Source of the DNA: Lantana camara
Taxonomy: Eukaryota; Streptophyta; Magnoliopsida; Lamiales; Verbenaceae
DNA length: 64,000 nt
Direction: 5' to 3'
Assembly: GCA_037501455.1 (NCBI GenBank)
Contig: CM074860.1
Span: 22,155,001 to 22,219,000, forward strand
Shown here one piece after another: positions 12,364 through 24,117 of this stretch. The stretch's first letter is position 1; each line of letters opens with the position of its first letter. Under the pieces are notes generated by a model. The model was not told the DNA's origin and searched no databases. It worked only from the letters and a program-made list of their open reading frames with translations. A program made the position numbers and the translations under genes.

Positions 12364-14600
12364 TGTTGGGTGGTGGGCCCAAAACAGTAGCGGTACAGGA
12401 CCGTATTTCAAAATTTTGTTTATAATGCAAGTATTAAAATATTTCTAAAACATTTTAATACAAAGCTGAAGACTAGTTGGATCTACTTAAGTATATACAT
12501 ACAATTGATAATAAATTTTAAATCACTTAACCAGATAAATATCTAACATGCAATTAACACTTAAGAGCATATAATTTATCATTCTTAAAATAATATAACT
12601 GTAAAATATTACCGTACTCCAAATATAGCTATCTAACGGTATTTTTCCAGCTCATTTCCCTTTCGTGAGATCGGCAGAGCTTCCCCGCAATATCCCCGGA
12701 GAAACCCTCGGAGTGTGAGCTCCGAAAGTATTTCTCTAAATACTAGAGAAAATAAAACTTTGAACTAGAAAACCCCTTTTCAGGGTTTAATCTCCCGAAA
12801 TTAAGTGTTTTATTTATTAAATATATAAACACCTAATTAAAATTAATTCTAAAATAATTAGGAATTAACTAGGAGAAAAAGGGACTTGGTTTCAAAGATA
12901 GAACTCCGCCAAAACCATCCCTAAACTTGTGAGAAAAAATGAGGACCCAATACCCCTATTTATAGGTAAAAAGTTGAGGGTAAAATGGTAATTTTACATC
13001 CCCATTTGCGTGTGCAACTTGGATGAAAAATCTAAAGTGACTAAGTTGAAGCTCTCATCACCACGAGTCCAACGCCACCGAGAACGCGCCGATCGGACTC
13101 CTCACGTGCACTCACACGCCGCCTAAAGGCGTCGCGTGTGCAGCACACCCGGCTCTAGGGTTACTGGACCAAGTCCGGTCCAACTGAACCCGGTCCGGAC
13201 CCGGTTCAGTCCGATTCATGGCCCTAGCGCTGTCACGTGTCTGGTCCGGTCCATCCGGACCCGGTTTGATCCGACCCTATCCGTTTTCGACCCGACCCGT
13301 TGACCGGCCCGATCCAGATCTAATCTGGACTATTCGTGGCGATGTCGTGGCGCGATCTGCGCCGTAGGCATGGCGTGCCACTTACGCCCAATCAGCGCCA
13401 CCTGACGCCTGTCCGCTGACGTGGCATGCCACGTCAACTGCCACGTCACCATCATCAGTTTATTTTATTTTTTTTTTTTGATGAAAAATTTTATTTTCTC
13501 CAAAATAAAATTTCAGGCATTTCCAACTCTTTGGAACTTTGATTTATTTTCTTAAAATAAATCCCTTGGCTATTTTCAAACACTTTGAAAATTTATTTCT
13601 TTCTCTTCTTTTAATATTTTCTCTTCGGGTTTTCAATTGGGCTTGCAGGGGGACCTGCAGGACTAATTAATTTTAGCTCCAAACGGGTTAATATATTATC
13701 ATTTCATGATAGTAATTAATTATCGTTTAACAATATTTAATTCCACTAAATAAATATTGTTGCACTCTAAAATTAATTAAATTATTCACGAATATCTCGA
13801 TCTAGAATAATTTCGCATTTCACTCCTCCGTGTAGATATCCATGAAAAATAAATTGTAACTACTATCATTCATTTTTCATCTCTAATCTGAAATTTATTT
13901 ATTCACCTTAAATTCAAATTCTCTGTATGTGAAACACATTCATCATATAACTTCGGTGACGTATCACGCGAAATGCTTTGGCCAAAGTCTTAATTCGAAC
14001 TTTTGCAAATCTATTTCAGGGATATCTTTTACCTTCCAGCAAGGCCACAGATTCCTTGATCAATATAACTCTTTAGCAAATTTCATGTTGTCACCGAACG
14101 TAAAAAGTATTTGTGCCACCGTTACCGAGACCTCACTTCGAGTATATTACAGTGACTAACACTACATGCCTAAAGCTAAAATATTATCAGGATTAAGAGT
14201 ACAATGCTTTCTGAGATTTTATTCATCTTAGATAGCAGTATAAAATGAATAATCTCAGTGGTCCAGTTCGATGTTTCCAATCCTATTGAAAATAATCAAC
14301 GTGTTATAATCGGAATCACCATTCCCTATGACGAAAGACTAATCATCTTATATAACCACGTTATAGTCTTGATAAGAACATATTCTTATATGACCGGTTT
14401 CACCATTCCCTAAAAATTCAATTTGTTGAATTTATAGCGAGTTGTGAGTATTTCACATATTGATAATTAATGGCGTGTGGTGGTATTCTTATATGAAATG
14501 TGTTTCATAGGAAAAGACTTTGAATACCGAAATCACGTGTCATATGTGTATTCTTATAATTAATTCAACAAATTGAATTTTTAGGGCACTATTCCCAACA
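12364..14600 (-). repeat. 5' LTR of the decayed minus-strand copia element (about 2.2 kb)
   Basis: On the minus strand the LTR begins TGTTGGGAATAGTGCCC at 14600 and ends CCACCCAACA at 12364. The start resembles the LTRs at 3726 and 60248 (TGTTAGGAATAGTGCCC), placing all three in related copia families. 13080-13460 is GC-rich, with CCGGTCCGGACCCGG-type repeats and several CACGT motifs, and could be promoter-proximal. Immediately right, at 14601, a plus-strand copia RT resumes, so this element inserted into that one. Confidence 0.85.
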
Positions 14601-16143
14601 GTGTCTTCCAGTTGTGCACCACAAATACAGGCCTATATACATGGTCTCCATTCCCAGGATGTTCCCAAGACCACCAGGGAAGCGCAGGAAAACCCTCTAT
14701 GGAGACAGGCAATGGAAGAAGAGATTAGAGCTCTTGCCAAAAGCGATACATGGGAATGCAAATGGGTCTATAGTATCAAGTACAAGATGAACGGTTCAAT
14801 CGAAAGGTACAAAACCAGGTTGGTGGCCAAAGGATACTCTCAGACTTATGGGATCGATTACACAAAAACCTTCTCACCTGTGGCAAAAGTTGACACTATC
14901 CAAATCGTTTTATCCATAGCCGCCAACTATGAATAGCCTCTACACCAATTCGACATTAAGAACGCATTCCTGAATGGTGACCTAGAAGAGGAAGTTTACA
15001 TGGACCTCCTACCCGGATTTGAGGACCACAGGAATCGGCCCATGGTGTGCAGATTGAGACGGTCTCTTTATTGGCTCAAGCAGTCACCGAGAGCCTGGTT
15101 TGGGAAGTTCACTCTAGCTATGAAGAAATACGGATATAACCAGAGTAACTCAGATCACTCCCTGTTTATAAAAAGGAAGGATCATCTCATAACCCTATTG
15201 GTTATATATATCGACGATATGGTAATAACTGGGAACGACACTGAGGAGATAACCAACCTTCAAAAGAACATATCACGGGAGTTCGAAATGAAAGACCTGT
15301 GAGGACTGAGATACTTCCTTAGCATCGAAGTGATGAGATCAGACAGAGGCATCTTCATCTCACAGGAGAAGTATATACTTAATCTCCTGGCAAAAGTTAG
15401 ACTACTAGATTGTAAACCAACTGAAACTCTGATGGCTCAGAACCACCAGTTGGGGATCTTTCCGGATCAAACGCAGACTGATAGAGAAAAATACCAGAGA
15501 TTGGTAGGGAAACTAATCTGCTTGGCTCATACTAGGCCAGATATCGCCTATGTTGTTGGAATAGTGAGTCAGTTCATGCACAACCCGTGCAAGAAGCACA
15601 TGGAGGCGCTCCCCCAGGAAAGGGACTTATGTTTGCCAAGAATGGGCACACTCGAGTCACAGCCTATACTGATACTGACTGGGTTGGAAGCATCATAGAC
15701 AAAAGGTCCACTTCCGGATACTTTACCTTGGGGGAGGTAACTTGGTCACCTGGAGGAGTAAGAAAGACAAAAGGTGGTGGCACTCTCCAGTGCTGAGGTG
15801 AAATTCCGAGGAATAGCTCGAGGGATCACTAAAGTCTTATGGATTCGAAAACTTCTTAGCGAGAATGGTTTTCCTCCAGAAGAGAGCATTGACTTATACT
15901 ATGATAACAAGGCAGCAATTAGCATCTCTCGCAATCCAGTACAACAGGATAGGACAAAACACATGGAAATCGACCGTCACATCATTAAGGAGAGGATCGA
16001 GTCCGGGATAGTTAACTTCCATTTGTAAAATTCGAGGACCAGCTCGCAGATATCCTAACCAAAGCAGTAAACAGCTAGAATTTCCACTCGTCATTGTCCA
16101 AGTTGAATATGTCTTGACCCCTATGATCCAACTTGAGAGGAAG
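14601..16143 (+). pseudogene. Ale-like Ty1/copia pol fragment (RT and RNase H)
   Basis: The plus strand encodes the end of a copia polyprotein. RT begins near SQDVPKTTREAQENPLWRQA and continues with YKTRLVAKGYSQTYGID, KNAFLNGDLEEEVYM and VIYIDDMVITGND (catalytic YIDD, about 15205). RNase H includes AYTDTDWVGSIIDKRSTSGYF, VALSSAEVKFRGIA, DNKAAISISRNPVQQDRTKH and a terminal QISP.QA-like piece. Breaks: a small deletion between TWE and CKWVY, a TAG at 14934-14936, a TGA at 15300-15302, frameshifts near 15620 and 15780, and a stop at 16026-16028. Gag, protease and integrase are absent because the minus-strand copia LTR interrupts it at 14600. The fragment is certainly non-functional. Confidence 0.92.
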
Positions 16144-16331
16144 TGTTAGAGGATCCCGATATCTTGGGAAAAGATTTCCCTTCCTTGTATAAGCTATAAT
16201 TTAGGCGCAGGTTTAGGAACTGTATCCTATTTGTCTTGTAATTACTGTATGTAGAATACCATAACAGAAATTGAATGAAAAGAAAAATGGTCTCCTCCAA
16301 CCCAACCTCCGTTTCTTTATACTCTCTGACA
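16144..16331 (+). repeat. 3' LTR of the Ale-like copia element (188 bp)
   Basis: It starts TGTTAGAGGATCCC after the purine-rich AACTTGAGAGGAAG and ends CTCTCTGACA, so the ends form an imperfect TGTTAGA/TCTGACA inverted repeat. The short length and these ends are typical of Ale-type copia LTRs. No partner LTR is visible in the window. Confidence 0.82.
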
Positions 16332-16853
16332 TCTTCATCCAATAGCTGCTCAACTACGGCTCAAATCTTCGTCACCAAATCCCTATGATTCTTCAGGCGT
16401 AGCAGAAATTTGAAGAAAACAAGAATGAGTTTAGAGCAAGGTGCAAAAAAAGAGAGATTTGAGGGTTTTTTTTTCACTTATATCACTTGATTTTTCAGAA
16501 AAAAAACTTAATAAATTGGTTGAGAGTAGCAGAAAGTTATTAGACTAGGATTAAATTTCAATTTTAGAAGTCAAAGAGGAAAAAGAGGCTCATCACATTT
16601 TTAAACAATCAAAAACACACGAGGCGGTGAGCCAATTTGTAATTTCATCGTGTTTTTAATGTAATTTCATTTTATACAAGGTTTTCTTTATTTCATTTGA
16701 AAAGCATAAGGTTCTGGATGCCTTAAACTCATTTCTAAAGTATATCTTACTCTAGTCTTAACAAACATATCCTTTCTATTAACGTAAGTTAGGGTTTAAT
16801 AATAACGCGGTTGCAAAAAATAATACTTTGTCCAAAATGTCATTTGAGCTTAC
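16332..16853. other. Intergenic AT-rich stretch
   Basis: No gene or clear repeat was recognised between the copia LTR and the 9-bp duplication that opens the large DNA element. It may be the oldest local sequence. Confidence 0.4.
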
Positions 16854-16862
16854 TTATAAAAT
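16854..16862. repeat. Left 9-bp target duplication TTATAAAAT
   Basis: TTATAAAAT is repeated exactly at 40194-40202. Both copies lie directly outside inverted termini, so this is read as the target-site duplication of the 16863-40193 element. Confidence 0.85.
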
Positions 16863-17172
16863 GGGAATATTGCAAAAATGGTATACCAACTACACCCTTT
16901 CAGTAAAGTTGGTACAATAACCTTTCCGGTGATAAAATTACCCCGCAACTCACAAAAAGTTGCAATTTAATGTATTTTTTCGCCAGAGGCCCTAAATCTA
17001 GCCGAAAACCTGACTTGTAATCCGATGTGGCATTATTTTCTCTTATGTGGCGATAATGCTATGGCCACATCAAATACCAATGTTATGTGTCCTCCATTTA
17101 AAAAAAAAACAAAAAAAGCCAAGTAATATATTCTTTTTGGTGGGAAAATTTTCTATAAATAACTATGTTGAA

Positions 17173-17181
17173 TTGAATTAA
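17173..17181. repeat. Left 9-bp duplication TTGAATTAA of the inner element
   Basis: TTGAATTAA recurs exactly at 36704-36712, directly outside the other terminus. The motif is AT-rich, so chance is somewhat less negligible than for the outer pair. Confidence 0.65.
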
Positions 17182-17689
17182 GGGGCAGTCATTTAGAAGG
17201 ACCAAATATCCCCAAAAGTTATCCTAAACCCCCTAGTTTGAAAAATATATGCTTTAGGTTACCAATACTGAAGTTATTTTTCCTAAACCCCCTATAACCC
17301 TGAAAAGTCTGTTCCCTTCCCCCCCCCCTCCCCAAAAAAAAAATTGGGAAAGATTTATCTCATTTTTGCAAGAATGCAACCATATTTCCACTTCGTCGGC
17401 AACGAGAGCTAACGGCGACGACTGCAGGATAAAGATAGGCGGGGGCAACAAAGACAGTAACATATTGATAAGCGGCGGCAACGAGAATCGATTTAGTCGA
17501 TTTAGACATCGTGCCCTATTTTCTGTGCTGCTCTAAGGTATTCCCCGCGTATGAATGTTAATTGAATATATTCATATCGTTATTTGAAGGTTAATTATGT
17601 CAATTATACAGTATAATTCACTAATAATTTGTATTGAATCGCATTGTTGATCCTCTGCAAACTGATAGTTCAAATTGGTATTCTGAAAA

Positions 17690-18066
17690 TGGCGTTGGCC
17701 GGTGATGAAGCTCAAGACAAGGAAATCCTAGGAAGTTATTGGTTTAACGGCGAAATTACGGTATTTCCAATTCGGTGGAGCGCGTCAGTGGAGGAGATTC
17801 ACGCGTAAAGTGGTGAAGAGTGGTCAGACTTCAACTCTGATACTTACGTTCTACAATACCTCGCACCCCATAAAAAAGGTTTGTGGGTTAGTTTGCAGCG
17901 CAACGGGCAGATTTCGACTATGATCCAACTACATGAACTTGCTAAACTCAACATTATTGAGATAAGGGCGATTCGGCCTCCTACCTATTTAGGTGGGAAG
18001 CAGGCATCATTGAAGAGAAGGTATGGGATTTTTAATTTATTTTGTTCTATGTTAACACTATATTAA
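17690..18066 (+). pseudogene. Unidentified gene segment near the left end of the inner element
   Basis: A start codon at 17690 opens MALAGDEAQDKEILGSYWFN. A stop at 17807 (TAA within HA.SGEEW) is followed by continued protein-like sequence: WSDFNSDTYVLQYLAPHKKG, then VSLQRNGQISTMIQLHELA to about 18060. A first segment with a Trp-containing turn and a short strand-rich domain would suit the N-terminal region of MuDR-type transposases, but no DDE, zinc-finger or SWIM motif is present, so the function is not established. The following 250 bases are AT-rich and lead into a 42-bp tandem array. It is probably the decayed first exon of the element's own gene. Confidence 0.35.
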
Positions 18067-18326
18067 TTCTGGTCAGTAATATCATTTTGTGTCAAGAAGA
18101 GAAGATATAACTCCTACGCCTATGGTTCATGCTTGGCCAGTGTTCGTTCTAAAGTTGAGGATTAACCAGATCCACTGCGTGTTCTGGAGTTGAGGATTGA
18201 TTTGTTTTTATACACTCCTTGTTGTGATTGTTTCTGTTTGTTTGAAACTACGTTAATAAATTACTTGAAGATGTTTTTTTCTTAATTTGATCTATGGAAA
18301 TGCATTGCTTGTTCAAGTTATTTAGT

Positions 18327-18454
18327 GGTTGTAATAAAGCTGACTTTGTTGAGTGACGGGTTAAATATGCGTAGTTGAAAGCGGACTTTGTTGAGTGACG
18401 GGTCAAATAGGTGTAGTTGAAAGCGAACTTTGTTAAGTGAAAGGTTAAATATGT
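18327..18454. repeat. 42-bp tandem array, left part
   Basis: About 2.5-3 copies of a 42-base unit containing GCGTAGTTGAAAGCGGACTT and TTGAGTGACGGGTTAAATAT. The same unit continues at 32625-32880, on the other side of the gypsy composite, so the array was split by that insertion. Confidence 0.88.
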
Positions 18455-20555
18455 TGTAGCACCCCGAAGGGACCACAACCCCGCACAGCCGTACCTCTCA
18501 AGTTGCTAGGAGACCTAGCACCCAAGAAACACGCCGGCGAACAGACAAAACATTACAAGATCAAAGTACTAGAAGGGAACATTACAGCGGAAATATGAGA
18601 AATTTAAAACTTTCGAAACATAAATCAGGAGACACAAGAAGCTAATAACCAAGTACAAGGACTATACAGGAATTGAGTATCGAAAGAGATATTTCGATAG
18701 AGTGTCAAGAGAAAAATATAACTAGTGAAAACAAGTAACAAAGGACACCGGAGGCTAGATCGATAAATACCTAATTGAACACTACTATCATCAAGAGGGT
18801 GGTGTCCAAGATGGTTCAGAAGAACCTGACCATAAGAGCACAACAAGGGGTTTCCTATACTTCAAGATACCAGCCAACAAGCGATCACTGAACCTGAAAC
18901 CATGAGGTCAGAAAACAGGGTAGAGGTATTAGTCAAAAAGACTAAGTGAGGCACGACTTTTGAAATAATATAAGTACTTGAAAGCTTTAGGACTTTCAGA
19001 AGGGGTTTACTTCAAATTGCACTTTAAAACTGAATTTCAAAGCTTTTTCCTTAAAACTTTAATTCAGAACCGTACTTCAAAGCATTACTTTGAAACAAGA
19101 TTTCCAAGCAAGCACACATATGCACACACATCAGAGGTTCTTGTTCATACATACTTTTACAAAAGGGAACAGGGTATAGGGTACATTTTCTAAAAGTATG
19201 AACCAGTCTTTAAAACAGAATGTACCCGCAAGCTAGGCAGTCTCCAACCTTTACTCCCATAAAACATTTAACAGAATTGGTATCGAGACCGGTTAGGACC
19301 CCGACACCCATAATCACATGCACCATCCTTCTTAATCCAGTTGTCGCGCCCAGAGAGCTACCCCGCGGTGACGTAAACAAGAATGGGAGGAATTACATCC
19401 ACCTCTCTCGATCATGGTGTATTATAACCAACCCCCGATTATAACCATCATCATGATCAACAAGGACGGCCGGTATCGTAGTAGCCATTGGCGCACGCCT
19501 CCCGGTCTACTACTCAACCATACTATCAGGGCCCAACAAGACAGGATTTCCAAGGCATGAATTATCCAAAATATTCAAAGTGCAAAAGCACACAGAGTTC
19601 AAGAATTGAAACTTTAATCAAGACAGTATAGCAGTGAACAGAACGTATATCAGAAACCATTAACTTTAAACTTGAAGTCTTGCCCCAAAATGGGAAAGCG
19701 TTTAACTTGAAAGATAAGAATCTTTGCACCCGAAGGCGTTGATTTTGAAATCATTTGAATACGTAGGAATATTCATGGTTCCAGTTGAAACAGTTTAAAC
19801 CTCACCTACAGACACGGTATTATGCAATAATACCAGAGCCAAAGTAAATCCGGACTTCACCTGTGAGTGGTGAATGATTAAGCTTCTATCCATAAACCAT
19901 ATAGTCACATAAATAAGTAGGGACGATCTCAAGTCATTCAATAATACATAACGATATCATATGTACAGGACGAAACATTATCAAAGCATATCATATCATG
20001 TGGCGAAATTTTGTGATAACTATTCAATAATCATCAAAGCATGAGGGCACAATTGGATTCATGTAACGTAGTACATAGGAGAGTAATACCATTTAATGCA
20101 GGAGAATCATTTAACTGAGAATGGAACACTGATTGCGAGTTATCCTTAAACTTGAGTTAATAGATCAATGCAAATTGAACAATCTTTAATCAATTTATGA
20201 GCATAGACATGAGCCTTAAGGAACTAAGTTCCAAACTATATTAATGATTCATGATTGAGTGAGGGTATCCAAGTATTGAAGTATAAGATCAACAGGAATG
20301 CGGAACACTTAAGCAAGGAATAATCTTTTCGAAGAAAGGATTCAAGTAAACGATTAGTCTCAGTTGAAAGCTCGTGTCAAGAACTTAAGGATATATTTTC
20401 TTAGGGTCTTAAAACAACCCTAATTAGAAAAGGAATGTGAACTTTGAAACCTACTTTGATCCCCTGTTTTTAAGAATTTTGGAAAAAGGCTTCGACCGTT
20501 GAATTCGTCTCTTCGAAACGATCATTTAGGTTAAAAGTCAAAATTCTTGATCAAG

Positions 20556-20625
20556 GTCAAAGTCAATGGTCAAAGTGAAAAGGTCAAGGGTCAAAGGTTA
20601 AGGTCAATGGTCAAAGGTCACTATT
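20556..20625. repeat. GGTCAA-type short tandem repeat in LTR-A
   Basis: Repeated forms of GGTCAAAG and GGTCAATG (for example AAGGTCAAGGGTCAAAGG) are present here, at 26206-26270 and at 31014-31080, in the same place of each LTR copy. Confidence 0.8.
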
Positions 20626-20631
20626 CAAGTA

Positions 20632-20870
20632 CTTATATTGTATTTATACGGTACTTATATAGTATGTATACGTGTATTTATATGGTATGTATATGGTATT
20701 TATACTGTATGTATATGGTATTTATACGGGGATACCTGCCGTATTTATACAGTATTTATACAAGAATACATGCGGTATTTATACAAAAGTACATACGTAT
20801 TTTATTATGAAAATACACATAGTATTTATACGAAAGTATACACGTATTTATACATATTGGAATCAAATAC
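20632..20870. repeat. GTATTTATAC-type minisatellite in LTR-A
   Basis: Irregular repeats of GTATTTATAC, GTATGTATATGG and ATACGTGTAT fill this stretch and the equivalent at about 31090-31328. They create long open frames rich in Tyr, Ile and Val on the plus strand, which are artefacts of the repeat. The second gypsy element inserted in LTR-B at this kind of sequence. Confidence 0.8.
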
Positions 20871-22138
20871 GTATACATATATTATACATGTATACCATAA
20901 CATATATCAATTGGTCAAGTATAATTATGTAACAATTAATTATACATGTAACATTTAAAACTATAGGTTATACTTTAATTATGAAATAATAAATAACATG
21001 TAACATTAAATTAAATCATGTAATAAATTAAATTACCTATGTATGATCATAAAATAATTAAAGTGTAACATATAACATGCTAGAATAATTGTCACATAAT
21101 TAATTTCTAACAAAATTAAATTATGTAACACTTTCATAATAAACTATACTATAAGAGACATAATTCATAAATTCATGAATATTTAAAACATAAATTAAAT
21201 CACATAATTCATGCATAAAATAAAACATATATCCTAAACCTAGCATAATTAATAAATAAATTAAAACATCATTTAAAATATAAAATAAACTAATTATAAC
21301 AAAAAATAAATAAAAGAAAACATACCTTTCAAGGGGGGAGGAGCTCGGTTTTTAGGGGAGTAAATGAGCACATTTTGAAGGCCTCTCATGCTCTATTTAT
21401 AGGTGAAGGTTGGGGTCACTTTGCAATTTTTCCAAAATTAATGGATAACATGGGGTTCTTTTCATAATTTCTCTAAAATAGGTTAGTTTCTTTCATAATT
21501 GTTGGAAGAGGGGTATTCTGGTGATTACACCTTTACACTGTGTGTTTTAGGAGCTGAAAAAGTTCCTAAGAGCTAGGAAATAAAATTAGCTTCGAAACGG
21601 TTACTCACGGGTGTCAAAATCGGACATACGGTTTAAAAGTTATAAGCTTCGGAAGATAGGATTTTTCTAAATTTCGAAAATTGATTTAATTATGAAATAA
21701 ATAATAGGATAAAATTTCAAGGTCCGAAAGGCTTTCCAAAAATGTAGAAAAAATCGAGGAACGTTATGGTGATGATCTCAAGGGTTAAATTATCCTATCG
21801 AGGGAAATATATTCTACCGACGGAAATTTTTATTTGAAAATAAATTCTTAAATTGCTCTGGACATATAAACGAAACCTCAAAGCATTGAAAAGAGGATTG
21901 GAAAATTCTAAGGAAATAAGTATCGGTTCTCGAATAAAATGACATAGTGCTGGTTTGAAAATAATTAGGGTTTCGGTGCTATTATCCCCCTAAACATCAC
22001 ATAATGTCATATAAGAACACTTAGTTCATGTAAAGATGCAATGCATGAAGTATCTTAAGGATGGATCAAGATATATAAACGCATTCCGATTATCCTTTGT
22101 TTAACGTTTCCAGCTAGGCCCTGATATAGGTTGTCACA

Positions 22139-22151
22139 TTCTTCCCCCCTT
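22139..22151 (-). other. Polypurine tract of the Tekay/Del-like element
   Basis: On the minus strand the sequence AAGGGGGGAAGAA directly precedes the LTR start TGTGACAACC. This fixes the element's orientation. Confidence 0.75.
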
Positions 22152-24117
22152 AAAAGGAATTTGTCCTCAGATTCCATAACTGTTCCAAGGATAACTTCGG
22201 GTGATGTTCTTGTATCTTTTCTTCGATTCCTACCTTACTTTTCAAATGTCGTGTCCTTTCCTCTGGATCTTTATTACGATATTTTCCAATATCTCAAAGC
22301 AAGTAACTTTATTTCCAAAAATCTTTATCTGGATGAAACCATCGGTTGAGCTTGATCCTCACGGTACTTCCTTCATTACCAAAATTTAGGACGACTCAGC
22401 AAAGTACCCGACAGTCTAATACACATGCCTTCATCATGTTCTCTAGACTCTTTATCATCCCTAGTGACTATCCATATGTCTGAGGATGGGCTGTTATGAT
22501 GAAGTCTAAGTTTCTTCCCATAACTCTGGAATACTCTACCGAAATTATGTGTAAACTTTGAATCTCTATCTACCGCTATATTAGTCGGTGCTCCATGAGA
22601 TCTCACAATCTCCTCTTAATACCGTTTTGCCAAAGAGTTATCCTTATTCGCTATCTTAACTGATAAGAAATGTGTTGATTTAATCAATCTATAGACTATG
22701 ACCCTTATACTATTCTGTCTTCTTCCGTCTCACGGTAAGCTGGTGATAAGGTCCATAGTTGTTGATTTATCTCCAAATTTGAATTGGCAGGGTTTATAAC
22801 TTTTCGCCTATCTTTGAATATTTTGCTTTAACCTTTTACAAAGCTAAGCATTCCTTGACATTTTCAGCTACATCTCTTTACATTCAATTCCACCAGAAGT
22901 GTTTCTTGAGATCCTGCTATATCTTCGTTCCTCCAAGATGTATCGACTAATATGGCTCATGTGCCTCGTCTTGTACTTCTTCTTGAATTACTGATGGCAT
23001 ACAAACTCTACCTTTATACCTCAAAGATCCCATCTTCACTAACTCTGGATTTCGGTCTCGTTATCCTTTCCCTTGAAAAGGTGAACATTCCTTGATCCAC
23101 GTATCATTAGACTGTGCTTTCATCCCTTCTTATTTCAGTGGTGCTAATATATCGGGTTAGCTAGTCTAGCTTTCTGACCTAGCGCATCAGCTACCACATT
23201 AGCTTCTTAAGAGGGTACTAAATTATGCAGTCATAGTCCTCCTGACTGAACAGATAGAATAAACTCTTTCGATTTGTGAAAACTTCAAATATAACCCAAT
23301 AAAGGTAATGCTTCCACTTGATAAGAGCGAAAATGATTCCTAGTAACTCCAAGTCATGTGTAAGGTAATTGATCTCATGTGGTTTAAGCTTTCTTGAAGT
23401 ATGCACTGTTATTTCTCCATATCGCGTCAAAATGATATCTCATCCTTCTTTCGACACATCTGTATAGGTTGTATAACCTCCGTTCCTTCAAAGAAATTCC
23501 TTGACGGTTACCACTTCACAATTGTTTCGAATTTTGAGAGATCCACACTCATCCCTAAACAGTTGCGATACGCCCGAGAACTGTGTCTCTTTCTCCAGCC
23601 AAATTTTGCATTGTCTGAACTTGGCTTATGGCTTGTGATCCAGCAAAGTGTCCTTCACTAGAGCAAGGAGGTCCTTTTTACTCTTTCAACAAGGTTGTTA
23701 TGGGTACATAAGCCGATCTTTACTTAATTTCTTTGGAGACACTTTATAATATTCCATCTGGCAAGAAGCCTTTACTTTAGATGTATTCTATGATAGTATC
23801 AAATCCATCACTGTTTCTATCCCTTAAAGGTTGATCTGCAACTTCCTGAGCCAGAGGTGATATGATCAAAAAGTGTTTCTCTTTTCTACCATAAATTGTA
23901 TTCATTGAACTTAGTAGTTGACTTGTGCTCCAGCGAAGTGCCCAATACTAGTTGTCATATGATTCATACATCTTTAGCCATTAAGTACATCAGGATGTTG
24001 CCAACAGAGCTCTGGATAACTTGTAAAGATACTATCTAGAAATCCAACACATTCTCAATTATTGTAGATATAATACTCAATTCCGCGATATCTTTGTGAA
24101 ATTTGAGTGCCCTTAGC
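22152..24117 (-). pseudogene. Decayed Ty3/gypsy pol (RT, RNase H, integrase) of the Tekay/Del-like element
   Basis: Read on the minus strand, 5' to 3' from high to low coordinates. RT/RNase H sequence around 23700-23220 includes YTDVSKEG, then HTSRKLKPHEINYLTHDLEL, KWKHYLYWVIFEVFTNRKSL and FYLF, the classic gypsy RNase H start. Integrase at about 22606-22390 includes HGAPTNIAVDRDSKFTHNF, equivalent to the I.SDRD.RFTS.FW block. Many stops and shifts are present. Gag, protease and most of RT are missing, and no primer-binding site is visible beside LTR-B at 24117, so the left part of the internal region was deleted. Confidence 0.85.

Larger units (their letters stand above)
18455..22138 (-). 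repeat. LTR-A: 3' LTR of the Tekay/Del-like element (3.7 kb)
   Basis: On the plus strand it runs from TGTAGCACCCCGAAGG to ATAGGTTGTCACA and is followed by CT-rich sequence that is the polypurine tract on the minus strand. It matches LTR-B and LTR-C almost base for base over long stretches, for example 20215-22138 against 30673-32624, indicating recent origin. It contains GGTCAA-type and GTATTTATAC-type short tandem repeats. All open frames inside it are by-products of those repeats. Confidence 0.88.

Noticed and set aside
20547..20958. Three overlapping open frames rich in Tyr, Ile and Val (copies at 31005-31416)
   Set aside because: They are produced by GTATTTATAC-type repeats inside a gypsy LTR and appear in every copy at the same place; no domain and no coding signature.
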